Assembly (NCBI GenBank): GCA_025800245.1
Contig: JAOXSA010000128.1
Span: 1 to 40,946 of the forward strand
Direction of reading: 5' to 3'
Source: Amphritea sp.
GTDB lineage: Bacteria; Pseudomonadota; Gammaproteobacteria; Pseudomonadales; Balneatricaceae
DNA length: 40,946 nt
Part shown: piece after piece, positions 25,376 to 34,187 of the stretch
How positions within the stretch are numbered: position 1 is the stretch's first letter
Layout of the letters: every line of letters starts with the position of its first letter
The notes under the pieces: model-generated
Databases searched by the model: none
Told to the model about the DNA's origin: nothing
Seen by the model: the letters and a program-made list of their open reading frames with translations, nothing else
Made by a program: the position numbers and the translations under genes

Positions 25376-25390
25376 GCAGGCCAAAGGCTA

Positions 25391-26221
25391 ATGTCAAAAA
25401 GTACCATTTTCTTTATCGGGGGAATTTTAACCATTTCAGGTTGCATTTCAGCCCCTCAGGGTGAGCCTATCAGGTTTACACAAAAGGTTGACGTTTTCGG
25501 TGTGAGGGTAATCGCTACTCATTCAGTACCCCAAGAAAAGCTCTTACATGCAGCGAATGTACTGGCTGAGTACCTTGACAATGATGAGGATGGGCAACCG
25601 GATAACATCAGTGTGCTCCAGGCAATGATTCAAAACCGCGCAACCCTGGTGATGGCATACGATCCTGAAGAGATTCAGTGGCTGAATCCTGACCATCTGA
25701 ATACACAATACGCTCAGGATCTTTATGCAACTGAAGTGCACCCAATGGGCGCAGCAAAAGGCCACTTTGACGGCGCCCTCGAAGAAGTACTTCACCTGAT
25801 AAGCTTCGCAGGCTACGAAGCAGCCTACCCGGACACGTTTAGCTCAACCCCCGGCACACCCGTCGCTAAAGCTATGGACGCTGCCCGCGGAGGACACTTC
25901 AAACAGGTCCCAAGGTACTACCCTGATTCAGCCTGGTACAGCTACAACGACCAAACCTGCAATTACAAGTGTCAGGTAGGAGAGTACATTTACTGGGGGC
26001 TAACTTCTATGCTAGGGGCGCAAGATTACCCTTGGCGAAAAAATGAAATCGCCGACGAATGGCGATTAGCAACGCCTACCGCATTCAAAAACACCGATCA
26101 GCAACTTTATGCACTGCTGACAGACCCGCGGTATCGTTTTCCAACCCGGCTACCGGATGGGGTGTACACTGCACACTCGCTCCGCATCGAAACCATCAAA
26201 CGAAAGATACTAAGCGAATGA
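25391..26221 (+). CDS. Lipoprotein with EF-hand-like loop and possible metal site, unknown
   Basis: 276 residues with a short lipoprotein signal (IGGILTISGC, Cys18). Residues 63-72 read DNDEDGQPDN, a calcium-binding-loop pattern with D63, D65, D67 and D71. Further on, HFDGALEEVLHLISFAGYEAAYP carries an E-x2-H motif and could be a metal site. CNYKC and GEYIYWGLTSMLG follow, suggesting a disulphide and another acidic position. No family is recognised; the E/H arrangement hints at a metalloenzyme but is not a standard HExxH zincin. It is the middle gene of the operon and overlaps the next gene by four bases (ATGA). Confidence 0.7.
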   Translation: MSKSTIFFIGGILTISGCISAPQGEPIRFTQKVDVFGVRVIATHSVPQEKLLHAANVLAEYLDNDEDGQPDNISVLQAMIQNRATLVMAYDPEEIQWLNPDHLNTQYAQDLYATEVHPMGAAKGHFDGALEEVLHLISFAGYEAAYPDTFSSTPGTPVAKAMDAARGGHFKQVPRYYPDSAWYSYNDQTCNYKCQVGEYIYWGLTSMLGAQDYPWRKNEIADEWRLATPTAFKNTDQQLYALLTDPRYRFPTRLPDGVYTAHSLRIETIKRKILSE

Positions 26222-27300
26222 AACGTAACTTAATGCTTCACACAACCTGTTTGGTACCTGTACTTTTAACCTGTGCAATAGCAGCTTGTACTGTAGCCCC
26301 CCAACACATGACCAGACACTCGATTCAGGGGCAGACTCTTGCCGACGAAATTGAAACAGCGCTAAGAGGATACAAAGTTATTTTTGCCTCCGAAAGCCCG
26401 CATTCAGACGGGGCAGACATCTGGCTAAGCAATGTCGATGGCAGCCATGCACGCAACCTTACCTCAGTTTCAGGGGGCTACAACCTTTATCCAGAATGGG
26501 GGCCAAAGGCGCAGTTTGTATATTACACCAGCAACGCGCATAACCCAGAAAATGGCGCAATGGAACTATATCAGGTAAACGTAGAAGGCTCCCCCCGGCC
26601 CCAGCAACTTTCAAACTTTGGCCGAGAAGTACGCTCTATTGCTGTATCTCCTGATAATCAACTTATTGCTCTCGGGATAATGAGTGGGGCAGTTGCGATG
26701 GGGGATGATCTAAGCGAGTTCAGCTCAGACCTGTTTATACTGCCACGCGCTATACTCGATAAAGCATTAGCCAGAAAGAAAACAGTGACTCTAGATGATC
26801 TAACCTTATTGCTGCATGAGGATCAGGATAAACATGTTTGGCATGAACAACCCCACTGGAGACCATCAAACAACGCTGACGGCAATTTGCTGGCATATAC
26901 ACGGACGATCGGTTATGACACTTTTCTTGAACGTGATCAGATCTGGCTTATACGTGCTGATGGCAGCAACAACACATTACTCGCCGATGGCGAAAGTATG
27001 CCCCGCTGGACTTCAGATGGCCAATTCATAGCAACACATGGAATGTCTGTAATTTCAGCCAACACGAGCGAAGTCCGCACACTGCAGATTGACAATTTGC
27101 CCAGCGATGCAGGGGCCGCTTCGCTATCTCCAGATGGGCAATTTGTTCTGTTTGAAAATGATGACCATGGGCGTAAAGCAGGTATAGCAAAAGTGTCATA
27201 TTTGCAAGACGGGTTTCAAAACCCCTACATTTTACTCAATGAAGCACTGTCGGCCTATGAACCACGCTGGTCCCCGATTCCGCTAGATACAAATCAATAA
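26218..27300 (+). CDS. TolB-like beta-propeller lipoprotein, unknown
   Basis: 360 residues. The start at 26218 overlaps the preceding stop (ATGA). The signal peptide ends in TCAIAAC (lipobox). The body repeats WD40-like/PD40 blades: DIWLSNVDGSHARNLT, ELYQVNVEGSPRPQQLS, VSPDNQLIALG, QIWLIRADGSNNTLLADG, RWTSDGQFIATHG, SLSPDGQFVLFENDD and EPRWSPIP. This is the TolB C-terminal propeller type. It lacks the TolB N-terminal domain and is a membrane-anchored lipoprotein, so it is not TolB itself. It probably works with the barrel and lipoprotein encoded upstream. A terminator follows at 27346. Confidence 0.8.
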   Translation: MKRNLMLHTTCLVPVLLTCAIAACTVAPQHMTRHSIQGQTLADEIETALRGYKVIFASESPHSDGADIWLSNVDGSHARNLTSVSGGYNLYPEWGPKAQFVYYTSNAHNPENGAMELYQVNVEGSPRPQQLSNFGREVRSIAVSPDNQLIALGIMSGAVAMGDDLSEFSSDLFILPRAILDKALARKKTVTLDDLTLLLHEDQDKHVWHEQPHWRPSNNADGNLLAYTRTIGYDTFLERDQIWLIRADGSNNTLLADGESMPRWTSDGQFIATHGMSVISANTSEVRTLQIDNLPSDAGAASLSPDGQFVLFENDDHGRKAGIAKVSYLQDGFQNPYILLNEALSAYEPRWSPIPLDTNQ

Positions 27301-27345
27301 ATCCAATCGTCATTCTCAGAACAACCAACGAACAGTTCATAACTG

Positions 27346-27370
27346 CCCCGGGCTCTGTCCGGGGTTCTTT
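27346..27370 (+). terminator. Intrinsic terminator of the envelope operon
   Basis: A stem, CCCCGG (27346-27351) with CCGGGG (27359-27364), is followed by TTCTTT. It lies 45 bases after the last gene of the operon. Confidence 0.8.
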
Positions 27371-27567
27371 CGTTGCCCCCTCTCCTTCGGGCCGAAGCAG
27401 ACCACAGATACACTGACAAACAGGTTACGTGCATTCTTAAAATGAACGAGGATTCCGCACCTATCAGTTAACCCAGTCACTAACTCTGTAAAACCAATAG
27501 GCTGCTAAGTGGAAGAAGCCGACTAATTGGAGGCTGATACTTTAGGCAGGCGTGTGGCCTATGCCAA

Positions 27568-27756
27568 CTATATGCATGAAGCCTGTACGGCAGGCGCCCG
27601 GCGTTCATCCCGCAACTGGCTGACCCAGCGCCGCAATACATTTTCATTAAGCCCTAACGAACGGGCCGCCTCAGGTACAGAATAATTCTGATCTAATACC
27701 AGGCTGGCAGCTTCAAGCTTGTACTCAGGAGTATACGATCGACGTTTATTGGTCAT
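27568..27756 (-). pseudogene. Truncated IS3 transposase OrfA
   Basis: 62 codons starting MTNKRRSYTPEYKLEAASLV and continuing through a helix-turn-helix, YSVPEAARSLGLNENVLRRW, to QLRDERR. This is the standard N-terminal DNA-binding part of IS3/IS911-type OrfA, about 100 residues when whole. After RDERR the sequence diverges and stops, so the leucine-zipper half is lost. Confidence 0.75.
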
Positions 27757-27822
27757 TGAACACCTCTTCTATGGCAGTACTTTACCACCTTAAATGGTGT
27801 CTGGAATCATTAGACCACTACA
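27568..27822 (-). mobile_element. IS3-family remnant (one end plus start of orfA)
   Basis: On the minus strand the element begins with TGTAGTGGTCTAATGATTCC (complement ending at 27822), a TG-starting IS3-type end. It runs through a short leader into the first part of orfA. The homologous portion stops near 27595; orfB and the second inverted repeat are missing. It is a dead fragment marking past insertion between the envelope operon and the two-component genes. The rest of 27371-27567 contains nothing I can assign except a possible second transposase scrap on the plus strand near 27545-27600. Confidence 0.65.
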
Positions 27823-27868
27823 GTGTAAATGGGCTCGTCATGAGAAGACTTAAGCGTAGACTTCCTGA

Positions 27869-29239
27869 CTACTTAGGCGAAGGCTTAGCCGCAAAATGAA
27901 TTTCAGGTAATTGAACTATAAAACGTGCACCACCAAGAGGGCTGCCCTCTACCCAGACACGTCCGGAACAGCGCTTAACAACACTCTTAACGATTGCCAA
28001 TCCCAGACCGAAGCCATCAGTGTATAGATTACTGGATTCGTCAAGGCGTGAAAAGGGTAAAAAAATCCGATTGCGCTCTGCTGGAGGTATTCCCGGGCCG
28101 TCATCATCAATAATTAACTGATAATCAGAGCCGTTCCTCATGCTGCTAATACAGATTTGACTGTCTGCATAGTTAAGTGCATTTTTTATTAAATTATCAA
28201 CAACCAACTGCCAGTATATTTCAGACACACAAAGTACCGTTTCACTCTTCAGCTGCTTTATTACCTCTATGGAACTGTCATTACACAGCAACTTTACCCG
28301 GAATGAGACAAAGTCGTCAGCTGAAAATGGCGGAAAAGGAGGGAGAGGCGTTGCGCCGCTAACCTTACCAAAGGTAAGTACGCTACTGGTCATCACTGTC
28401 ATTTCGGAGATGTAATTATCAATATCCTTAGTCAGCGCGCAAGATTGTTCATCCAGGTTTCGGGTATCAATCATTCCCAGCGCTAAACGCATACGGGTCA
28501 GAGGGGTCCGCAGTTCGTGGGCGATAGCATGAGTGATGGCACGTTGATCATCCAATGATGATTGCAATTGATCGGACATTTGATTCAATGAGCAAGCCAG
28601 ACTACCTATAGGCTGTAATGCAGACTCATCTGCTCGCATAGAGAAATCTGTTTTACCATAAGCAATAGCGACTTTAACTAACTGCCGAACAGGTCTTTCA
28701 ATTCCCCTTGAAACCCAGAATACCACGAGCGCAATACCTATCACCAAAATGACCAGAATGGCCATCAGAAATAGTACATCGAGATTATCTTCATAACTCT
28801 CAAAATTGTCGTCATATACAGTTTCATCCTCGACCAAGGGCAAAGATCTTATCAGTAAGAAACGATCAGACTCCTGGTTAGGGAACGCAAGTACCTGACT
28901 TACCTTATCGTCAAGGTATAGTGAATTATCTGAAATGCCATCAATTTTTTCATAAGCGGGTAGCATTTTTTGGAATTCAGGTAAGCTAACACTTTCAACC
29001 GATAGATAAGCCGCAATCAGAATGGAATATTCAGACGCCTTTGATACCTTTGCTCCATTTTCAAACGACGACATTAAGGGTTCAGCTATACGATTTGCTT
29101 CGCGTATAAAACTGTGTTGCCGATGCCGCTCTTCGGCTTTCTCAAGGTAGAATTCAAAAGCAATGACTGCACTCCCAATGCCAATAAAAAATACTATGAA
29201 CATACCCAGATAAAAACGTACAAATAAAGAAAGTTTCAT
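27869..29239 (-). CDS. RstB-like sensor histidine kinase
   Basis: 456 residues, an inner-membrane sensor. Membrane segments are at about 7-30 (FYLGMFIVFFIGIGSAVIAF) and about 150-173 (VLFLMAILVILVIGIALVVFWV), bracketing a periplasmic domain of about 120 residues. A HAMP segment follows. The HisKA box is HAIAHELRTPLTRMRLALGM. The ATPase has VDNLIKNALNYAD, DDGPGIPPAERNRIFLPFSR and GFGLGLAIVKSVVKRCSG. The H-box wording (HAxAHELRTPLxRxR) is closest to RstB. Its start overlaps the regulator stop by four bases (ATGA). The signal is unknown; it lies beside an envelope operon. Confidence 0.85.
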   Translation of the reverse strand: MKLSLFVRFYLGMFIVFFIGIGSAVIAFEFYLEKAEERHRQHSFIREANRIAEPLMSSFENGAKVSKASEYSILIAAYLSVESVSLPEFQKMLPAYEKIDGISDNSLYLDDKVSQVLAFPNQESDRFLLIRSLPLVEDETVYDDNFESYEDNLDVLFLMAILVILVIGIALVVFWVSRGIERPVRQLVKVAIAYGKTDFSMRADESALQPIGSLACSLNQMSDQLQSSLDDQRAITHAIAHELRTPLTRMRLALGMIDTRNLDEQSCALTKDIDNYISEMTVMTSSVLTFGKVSGATPLPPFPPFSADDFVSFRVKLLCNDSSIEVIKQLKSETVLCVSEIYWQLVVDNLIKNALNYADSQICISSMRNGSDYQLIIDDDGPGIPPAERNRIFLPFSRLDESSNLYTDGFGLGLAIVKSVVKRCSGRVWVEGSPLGGARFIVQLPEIHFAAKPSPK

Positions 29240-29931
29240 TGTGTGAAAACCAGCATATAGCCTTTACCACGAACTGTTTTGATGAGAGAGCTTTTACTAT
29301 CTGTGCATACCAGCTTTTTTCGTATGGATGATATGCGCATGTCGATTGAGCGGTCGAGGCCATCGTATTCGATTCCACGCAGCTGCCGATAGCACTCTTC
29401 GCGACTGATAATTTCTCCAGGACTACTAGCCAGCAGTGCCAATAAATCATACTCTGCCGTGGTCAAAGCCACAGCTTGCCCTTGCAAATATACCTCACGG
29501 CGCAAGGTGTCTATCCTTAGATTATCGGGAGCAGGTACAGATTCACCATTATAAACTGTATGTGCAGTACGCCGAAGTAATGAGTTAATACGTGCCAGTA
29601 ATTTCTCTGGGCTAACAGGTTTTTCCAGGTAATCATCTGCGCCAAAATTAAGAGCAACAACTTCGGTAACGTCATTATCACTTGCTGTCAGCATTAATAT
29701 AGGCGTTGAAAAAAAAGCCCTCACTTGTTTGCAAATATCAATTCCGTTCATGCCTGGAAGCATAATATCAAGGATCAGTAAGTCTGGTTTCTCTTTAATA
29801 ACTTCAGATAGCGCATTCTTTCCATTATTAACATGTACAACCTGAAACTTTTCACTCTCAAGAAACATGCTGACCAAACGGGCTATTTCCCAATCGTCTT
29901 CAACAAGTAAAATCTTCTTCATAATACTCAT
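29236..29931 (-). CDS. RstA-like OmpR-family response regulator
   Basis: 231 residues if started at the ATG at 29931 (MSIMKKILLVEDDW); an ATG at 29922 is equally possible, and a TTG at 29961 is unlikely. The receiver has VEDD, the phospho-acceptor Asp in LLILDIMLPGMNG, and K in LEKPVSPE. The winged-helix DNA-binding domain is REVYLQGQAVALTTAEYDLL through the GIEYDGLDRSIDMRISSIRKKL and VRGKGYMLV segments, typical of OmpR/PhoB. It is the first gene of the regulator-kinase pair. Confidence 0.88.
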   Translation of the reverse strand: MSIMKKILLVEDDWEIARLVSMFLESEKFQVVHVNNGKNALSEVIKEKPDLLILDIMLPGMNGIDICKQVRAFFSTPILMLTASDNDVTEVVALNFGADDYLEKPVSPEKLLARINSLLRRTAHTVYNGESVPAPDNLRIDTLRREVYLQGQAVALTTAEYDLLALLASSPGEIISREECYRQLRGIEYDGLDRSIDMRISSIRKKLVCTDSKSSLIKTVRGKGYMLVFTQ

Positions 29932-30009
29932 GATTCTTGTATAGCTGATATCTATTATCAAATTCTAAAAAAGCAAGGGGCTTACGTGTTCGCCCTAACT
30001 CTGAGAAAC

Positions 30010-30029
30010 GCCCTTCAGATTTTAAGGGC
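30010..30029. terminator. Weak hairpin downstream of the thioredoxin-fold gene
   Basis: GCCCTT (30010-30015) and AAGGGC (30024-30029) form a 6-bp stem about 55 bases past the stop of the minus-strand gene. The T-run is poor on the minus strand, so termination is tentative. Confidence 0.35.
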
Positions 30030-30083
30030 TACGAGCATTTTTTATAGACTCATCCTAAGCCTCTCTGGTATGCGCCATAACAC

Positions 30084-30617
30084 CTACTCTTCGAGCAGAG
30101 CTCTGATATCCGCCTCTATCTGCTTAGCCTGAGGCGTATCGGCGTGCGTCTCTCCGATATACACAGAGCGCACCTGCCCCTGCTTATCGAGAATATAAAA
30201 GGTTGGCCAGTAACGATTCCCCATCGCCTGCCAGTAACCGAAGTCATTATCCATCATCACCGGATGATGTAACTTGAACTGCTTCACCTTGACCTCTACG
30301 TTCGCCCTGACACGCTCGTGAGAGAATTCAGGGCTGTGGATACCAATCACTGTAAACGCCTCGCCAGCAAGCCTCTGCTCCATCTCACGCATCCAGGGGA
30401 AGGAGCGGTAACAGTTCCAGCAGTCGAAGGTCCAGAAATCCAGCAACACCACCTTGCCCTGCAACTGCTCCAGCGTCAGCGGGGGGCTGTTGATCCAGCT
30501 CTCAGGATCTGCCTGAGTAAAATCCGGCGCGGGCAGTGGTTTTTCCAACTGAATTGCAAATAGTGCTGAACTCCAGCTCAGCATCAACAGCATAAGACTG
30601 CGGGCTATCAACTTCAT
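30084..30617 (-). CDS. Periplasmic thioredoxin-fold protein (TlpA/DipZ-like)
   Basis: 177 residues with a Sec signal peptide (MKLIARSLMLLMLSWSSALFA). The redox site is DFWTFDCWNCYRSFPW (CxxC = CWNC, about residues 66-69). It lies in a thioredoxin-like fold with KVVLLDFW before it and the cis-proline YWPTFYILDKQG after it. The wording F-D-C-W-N-C resembles the thioredoxin domain of DipZ rather than classic TlpA. Likely role: thiol-disulphide exchange in the periplasm. It has no adjacent DsbD partner. The region upstream to 30859 holds no other gene. Confidence 0.85.
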   Translation of the reverse strand: MKLIARSLMLLMLSWSSALFAIQLEKPLPAPDFTQADPESWINSPPLTLEQLQGKVVLLDFWTFDCWNCYRSFPWMREMEQRLAGEAFTVIGIHSPEFSHERVRANVEVKVKQFKLHHPVMMDNDFGYWQAMGNRYWPTFYILDKQGQVRSVYIGETHADTPQAKQIEADIRALLEE

Positions 30618-30859
30618 ACTGTACCTCCTGTTTGTATCTGTGACTGTTAGCCGGGATAGCGGTTCACTTCTTTTTCACAGAACAGATAAACAAAACTATC
30701 CCCAGAAACAGAGGGACAACACTGTGTATAACCCTGTGAAAACTCATACCAGCCCCGGCACCAGCAGGCTGCAGGAATTGTCGGTTTAATAGACACCCAA
30801 CCACCACCGCAAAACAGGATAAAAAAGAGCTTGATTTCCTGATGCAAAAGATAGATTAT

Positions 30860-30874
30860 CGATAATCATTCTCA
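30860..30874 (+). promoter_or_regulatory. Fur box
   Basis: CGATAATCATTCTCA matches the 7-1-7 Fur consensus TGATAATnATTATCA at 12 of 14 defined positions. It lies 22 bases before the start of the cysteine-rich gene, the usual place for an iron-repressed promoter operator. Confidence 0.75.
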
Positions 30875-30896
30875 TTTGCATCTAAGGAGAGATATC

Positions 30897-31235
30897 ATGG
30901 CAGCACTGCGAATCAATGCCTGGCTGGAACGAGCAGAACCGATCATTTCCCTGCACAGCGAAATGTCAAACCATCTGATTGCACAATGGCGTGGAGACGC
31001 CGTACAGGAACTGCTTGAGCAGGGCGTAATTACCTGCCAGGAGTTATTTTCAGAGAATCCCAGAGTACAACAACAAGCTGCTCATGAGCTGCTGCTGACA
31101 GCCTGCGCCAACTCGCTTTGTGCGAAGAATGGTCCTCAGTGCTTCAGCTGTATCACCAGCCGCCTGCTGCAGAACTTTATGTACACAGATCAGGCAGAAT
31201 ACGGCCGGGAAGGACGCTCGGTGATTGCCGCCTGA
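30897..31235 (+). CDS. Iron-regulated small protein with C-x4-C-x6-C-x2-C motif, unknown
   Basis: 112 residues. The start at 30897 has an excellent ribosome site (AAGGAG); an upstream TTG at 30876 would overlap the Fur box. The protein is helical and soluble with no signal peptide. Four cysteines cluster at C70, C75, C82 and C85 (ACANSLCAKNGPQCFSC), with another at C47. This suggests an iron-sulphur or zinc site. The Fur box directly upstream predicts expression under iron starvation. I do not recognise the family. Small Fur-associated proteins such as FagA of Pseudomonas are one comparison to test, but its usual fumC-sodA neighbours are absent. Confidence 0.75.
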   Translation: MAALRINAWLERAEPIISLHSEMSNHLIAQWRGDAVQELLEQGVITCQELFSENPRVQQQAAHELLLTACANSLCAKNGPQCFSCITSRLLQNFMYTDQAEYGREGRSVIAA

Positions 31236-31291
31236 ACACGCTTCCTGCAGGGAGCCACATAAAGCGATACAGGCGGACTGTCTCAATCATT

Positions 31292-31759
31292 CTATTCTGA
31301 TGCCGGGGTGACTTTCTGATAAGCAGAAGTGCCCCACAGAGGCACTGTGGAAAGACTGTGCTTATAACTGCCGCTGGTCTCTTTCGTCGAATAAGACAGG
31401 TACATCAGGGTCTGGCTTTCTGCATCAAATATGCGCCGCACCTTCATGCTTTTAAACAGAACGCTCTTGGATTTTCTGAACACGACCTCGCCGGATTTTG
31501 AGCGATCAATAGCTGCAATCATCTGCGGCGTGATCTCTCCGGTCTGACGACAGGCAATCGATGAGTCGCTTGGATCAGCAAAATCCAGATTCGCCTCAAC
31601 GCTGGCGATATGGCAGGTAACTCCGGGTACCTTAGGGTCCACCAGCACATTCAGTTTAATATCCTTGGTGGTCAACATTCCCAGCGACACATCCCCTACC
31701 TCATCATCGCTGCAACCGATCAGAGCCAGAGCCAACACGACTGACAGTAGCTTCTTCAT
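31292..31759 (-). CDS. creA: CreA family lipoprotein
   Basis: 155 residues (157 in E. coli). The family pattern is clear: VPGVTCHIAS, a D-S-S-I-A-C-R-Q-T-G segment, SGEVVFRKSKSVLFKSMKV, then RIFDAESQTLMYLSYSTK and STVPLW. Unlike E. coli CreA it starts with a lipobox, LALALIGC. The ATG at 31759 is preferred to 31765 because GGGAGAG then lies at a normal distance. Function of CreA is not established. The two family cysteines (in VTCH and IACR) are present. Confidence 0.9.
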   Translation of the reverse strand: MKKLLSVVLALALIGCSDDEVGDVSLGMLTTKDIKLNVLVDPKVPGVTCHIASVEANLDFADPSDSSIACRQTGEITPQMIAAIDRSKSGEVVFRKSKSVLFKSMKVRRIFDAESQTLMYLSYSTKETSGSYKHSLSTVPLWGTSAYQKVTPASE

Positions 31760-31890
31760 TACCATCTCTCCCTATAAATAATGACACACACCGACTTAAC
31801 CATAGGCGGCAGCCAAAGTATGTAACCAACCTCTGCTCAGGCCGCACGCTGCCAGAAAAGTATACCGAGCCGATACCTGATCAGAGAGCA

Positions 31891-31920
31891 AAAAAAAGCC
31901 CGCTAATGCGGGCTTTTTTT
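31891..31920 (-). terminator. Intrinsic terminator of the rimP-pnp operon
   Basis: AAAAAAAGCCCGC (31891-31903) and GCGGGCTTTTTTT (31908-31920) form a perfect 13-bp stem with TAAT loop and T-run, 16 bases beyond the pnp stop. The symmetry allows it to act in both directions. Confidence 0.95.
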
Positions 31921-31936
31921 ATGCACAGAAGGAATC

Positions 31937-34042
31937 TTACTCTACAGACTCATCCTGCTCCATATCGCGCATAGTCAGCTTGATACGGCCGCGTGGATCA
32001 ACGTCCAGTACCTTAACCTTAACCACATCATCCATCTTAATGTAGTCGGTTACTTTCTCGATACGCTTGTTAGCGATCTGAGAGATGTGTACCAGACCAT
32101 CTTTACCCGGCAGGATGTTAACGAATGCACCGAACTCTTCTATACGAACAACCTTACCTTCGTAGATCTTGCCCACTTCCGCTTCTGCAGTGATCTCTTT
32201 CACTTTATCGGTTGCCAGCTTAGCAGCAGCCTTGTCAGCAGCGTAGATGCGTACAGTACCGTCATCTTCGATGTCGATAGTTGCACCGGTTTCTTCGGTC
32301 AGAGCACGGATAGTCGCGCCACCTTTACCGATAACGTCACGGATCTTCTCTGGGTTGATTTCCAGTAGAGTCATTGCAGGCGCGTTGTCTGGCAGCTCTG
32401 GACGAGCGTAACCGATAACCTTCGCCATCTCTTTCAGGATGTGAGCACGGGCTTCGTACGCCTGCTCCAGTGCGATATCCATGATCTCTTCGGTGATACC
32501 GGTGATCTTGATATCCATCTGCAGCGCGGTAACACCAGCTTCGGTACCCGCAACTTTAAAGTCCATGTCACCCAGGTGGTCTTCGTCACCCAGGATGTCG
32601 GTCAGAACTGCGAAACGGTCGCCTTCTTTAACCAGACCCATTGCGATACCCGCAACAGGCGCTTTCAGAGGTACACCAGCATCCATCATAGACAGAGATG
32701 CACCACACACAGACGCCATAGAGCTGGAACCGTTGGATTCAGTGATCTCAGATACGATACGGATGGTGTATGGGAACTCTTCCTGAGTTGGCAGTACCGC
32801 TGCAACACCGCGACGTGCCAGACGACCGTGACCGATTTCACGACGACCGGTTGCGCCCATACGGCCCGCTTCACCTACAGAGTATGGAGGGAAGTTGTAG
32901 TGCAGCATGAATGGATCTTTGCGCTCGCCTTCAATCGCATCGATGATCTGCTGATCACGGGCAGTACCCAGAGTACAGGTTGCGATAGACTGAGTTTCAC
33001 CACGGGTGAACAGTGCAGAACCGTGAGTACCGGACAGAATATCGATCTCAACTTCGATACCACGAACAGTTTTGCTGTCACGGCCATCGATACGTGGCTG
33101 ACCATCCAGGATGCGACCACGAACAGTTTCTTTTTCCAGAGAGCTGACGATACCGGATACTTCACCGGCAGAAGGCTGACCTTCTTCGTCGCCACACAGT
33201 GCTTCAACCGCTTTTTCGCGAGCGGCGCCCAGTGCTGCCTGACGCGCCATCTTGTCTGCAGTCTGGTAAGCAGCAGCGATATCCTCGCCAACCACACCAC
33301 GAACCTGCTCAATCAGGGCTTCGTTCTTCTCAGCAGGAGACCACTCCCACGCTTCTTTACCGGCTTCAGCAGCCAGCTCGTTGATCGCAGTGATCGCTAC
33401 CTGCATCTGCTGGTGAGCAAATACAACCGCACCCAGCATCTCGTCTTCAGACAGTTCCTGAGCTTCGGACTCAACCATCAGAACCGCATCAGAAGTACCA
33501 GCAACAACCATGTCCAGCATGGAGCTTTGCAGTTCTTCAAAAGTCGGGTTCAGGGAGTAACCAGCATCTTCAGTGTAACCAACACGAGCTGCACCGATCG
33601 GGCCCTGGAACGGGATACCGGAGATTGCCAGTGCTGCGGAAGTACCCAGCATTGCAGCGATATCAGGATCGTTCACTTTATCCGCAGACATCACAGTACA
33701 GATAACCTGTACTTCGTTCATGTAACCTTTCGGGAACAGAGGACGGATCGGACGGTCGATCAGACGGGAAGTCAGAGTCTCTTTCTCAGAAGGACGCGCT
33801 TCACGCTTGAAGAAACCACCCGGGATACGACCTACAGAGTAGTATTTTTCCTGGTAGTGAACAGACAGTGGGAAGAAGTCCTGACCTTCGCGAGCTGATT
33901 TAGCGCCCACAACAGTACACAGAACCTGTACACCGCCCATAGTAACCAGTACCGCACCGCTCGCCTGACGAGCTACACGGCCAGTTTCCAGCGTAACTTC
34001 GTGGTTACCGAACTGGAACGTTTTAGTAATTGCTTGTGGCAT
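31937..34042 (-). CDS. pnp: Polynucleotide phosphorylase
   Basis: 701 residues from the ATG at 34042 ([12 protein letters not shown]), preceded by TTGAGGAAA; an upstream TTG is rejected. It is a 3'-5' phosphorolytic exoribonuclease of the degradosome. Two RNase PH domains are present; the second has [15 protein letters not shown] and the catalytic region [21 protein letters not shown] domain follows ([20 protein letters not shown]), then an S1 domain ([20 protein letters not shown] with [12 protein letters not shown]). The order and length are standard. It follows rpsO, with an RNase III-type hairpin in between. Confidence 0.97.
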   Translation of the reverse strand: MPQAITKTFQFGNHEVTLETGRVARQASGAVLVTMGGVQVLCTVVGAKSAREGQDFFPLSVHYQEKYYSVGRIPGGFFKREARPSEKETLTSRLIDRPIRPLFPKGYMNEVQVICTVMSADKVNDPDIAAMLGTSAALAISGIPFQGPIGAARVGYTEDAGYSLNPTFEELQSSMLDMVVAGTSDAVLMVESEAQELSEDEMLGAVVFAHQQMQVAITAINELAAEAGKEAWEWSPAEKNEALIEQVRGVVGEDIAAAYQTADKMARQAALGAAREKAVEALCGDEEGQPSAGEVSGIVSSLEKETVRGRILDGQPRIDGRDSKTVRGIEVEIDILSGTHGSALFTRGETQSIATCTLGTARDQQIIDAIEGERKDPFMLHYNFPPYSVGEAGRMGATGRREIGHGRLARRGVAAVLPTQEEFPYTIRIVSEITESNGSSSMASVCGASLSMMDAGVPLKAPVAGIAMGLVKEGDRFAVLTDILGDEDHLGDMDFKVAGTEAGVTALQMDIKITGITEEIMDIALEQAYEARAHILKEMAKVIGYARPELPDNAPAMTLLEINPEKIRDVIGKGGATIRALTEETGATIDIEDDGTVRIYAADKAAAKLATDKVKEITAEAEVGKIYEGKVVRIEEFGAFVNILPGKDGLVHISQIANKRIEKVTDYIKMDDVVKVKVLDVDPRGRIKLTMRDMEQDESVE

Positions 34043-34100
34043 GAATATTTCCTCAATGCAAAATAACAAAACCCTGAATCACACCACACCGGCCTCTTTT

Positions 34101-34152
34101 AGCCAGTACTCTGATATCCACTATCGATACAGAACACATCAGAGTACAGGCT
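34101..34152 (-). promoter_or_regulatory. Long hairpin in the pnp leader, likely RNase III site
   Basis: AGCCAGTACTCTGAT (34101-34115) and ATCAGAGTACAGGCT (34138-34152) pair over 15 positions with one mismatch, closing a 22-base loop. It sits between rpsO and pnp. In E. coli a hairpin in this place is cleaved by RNase III and mediates Pnp autoregulation; conserved function is inferred. Confidence 0.7.
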
Positions 34153-34187
34153 GGTTGGTATAGTGTCTTTCCAGGGGCTGAAAAGCA

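Noticed and set aside
30647-30847. Minus-strand ORF upstream of the thioredoxin-fold gene
   Set aside because: No ribosome site, odd Cys/Trp-rich composition and no similarity; treated as intergenic.
32441-33898. A 485-residue plus-strand ORF opposite pnp
   Set aside because: Composition (many Thr, Arg, Phe, Cys, His) is typical of the reverse of a highly expressed gene; pnp is unmistakable on the other strand.
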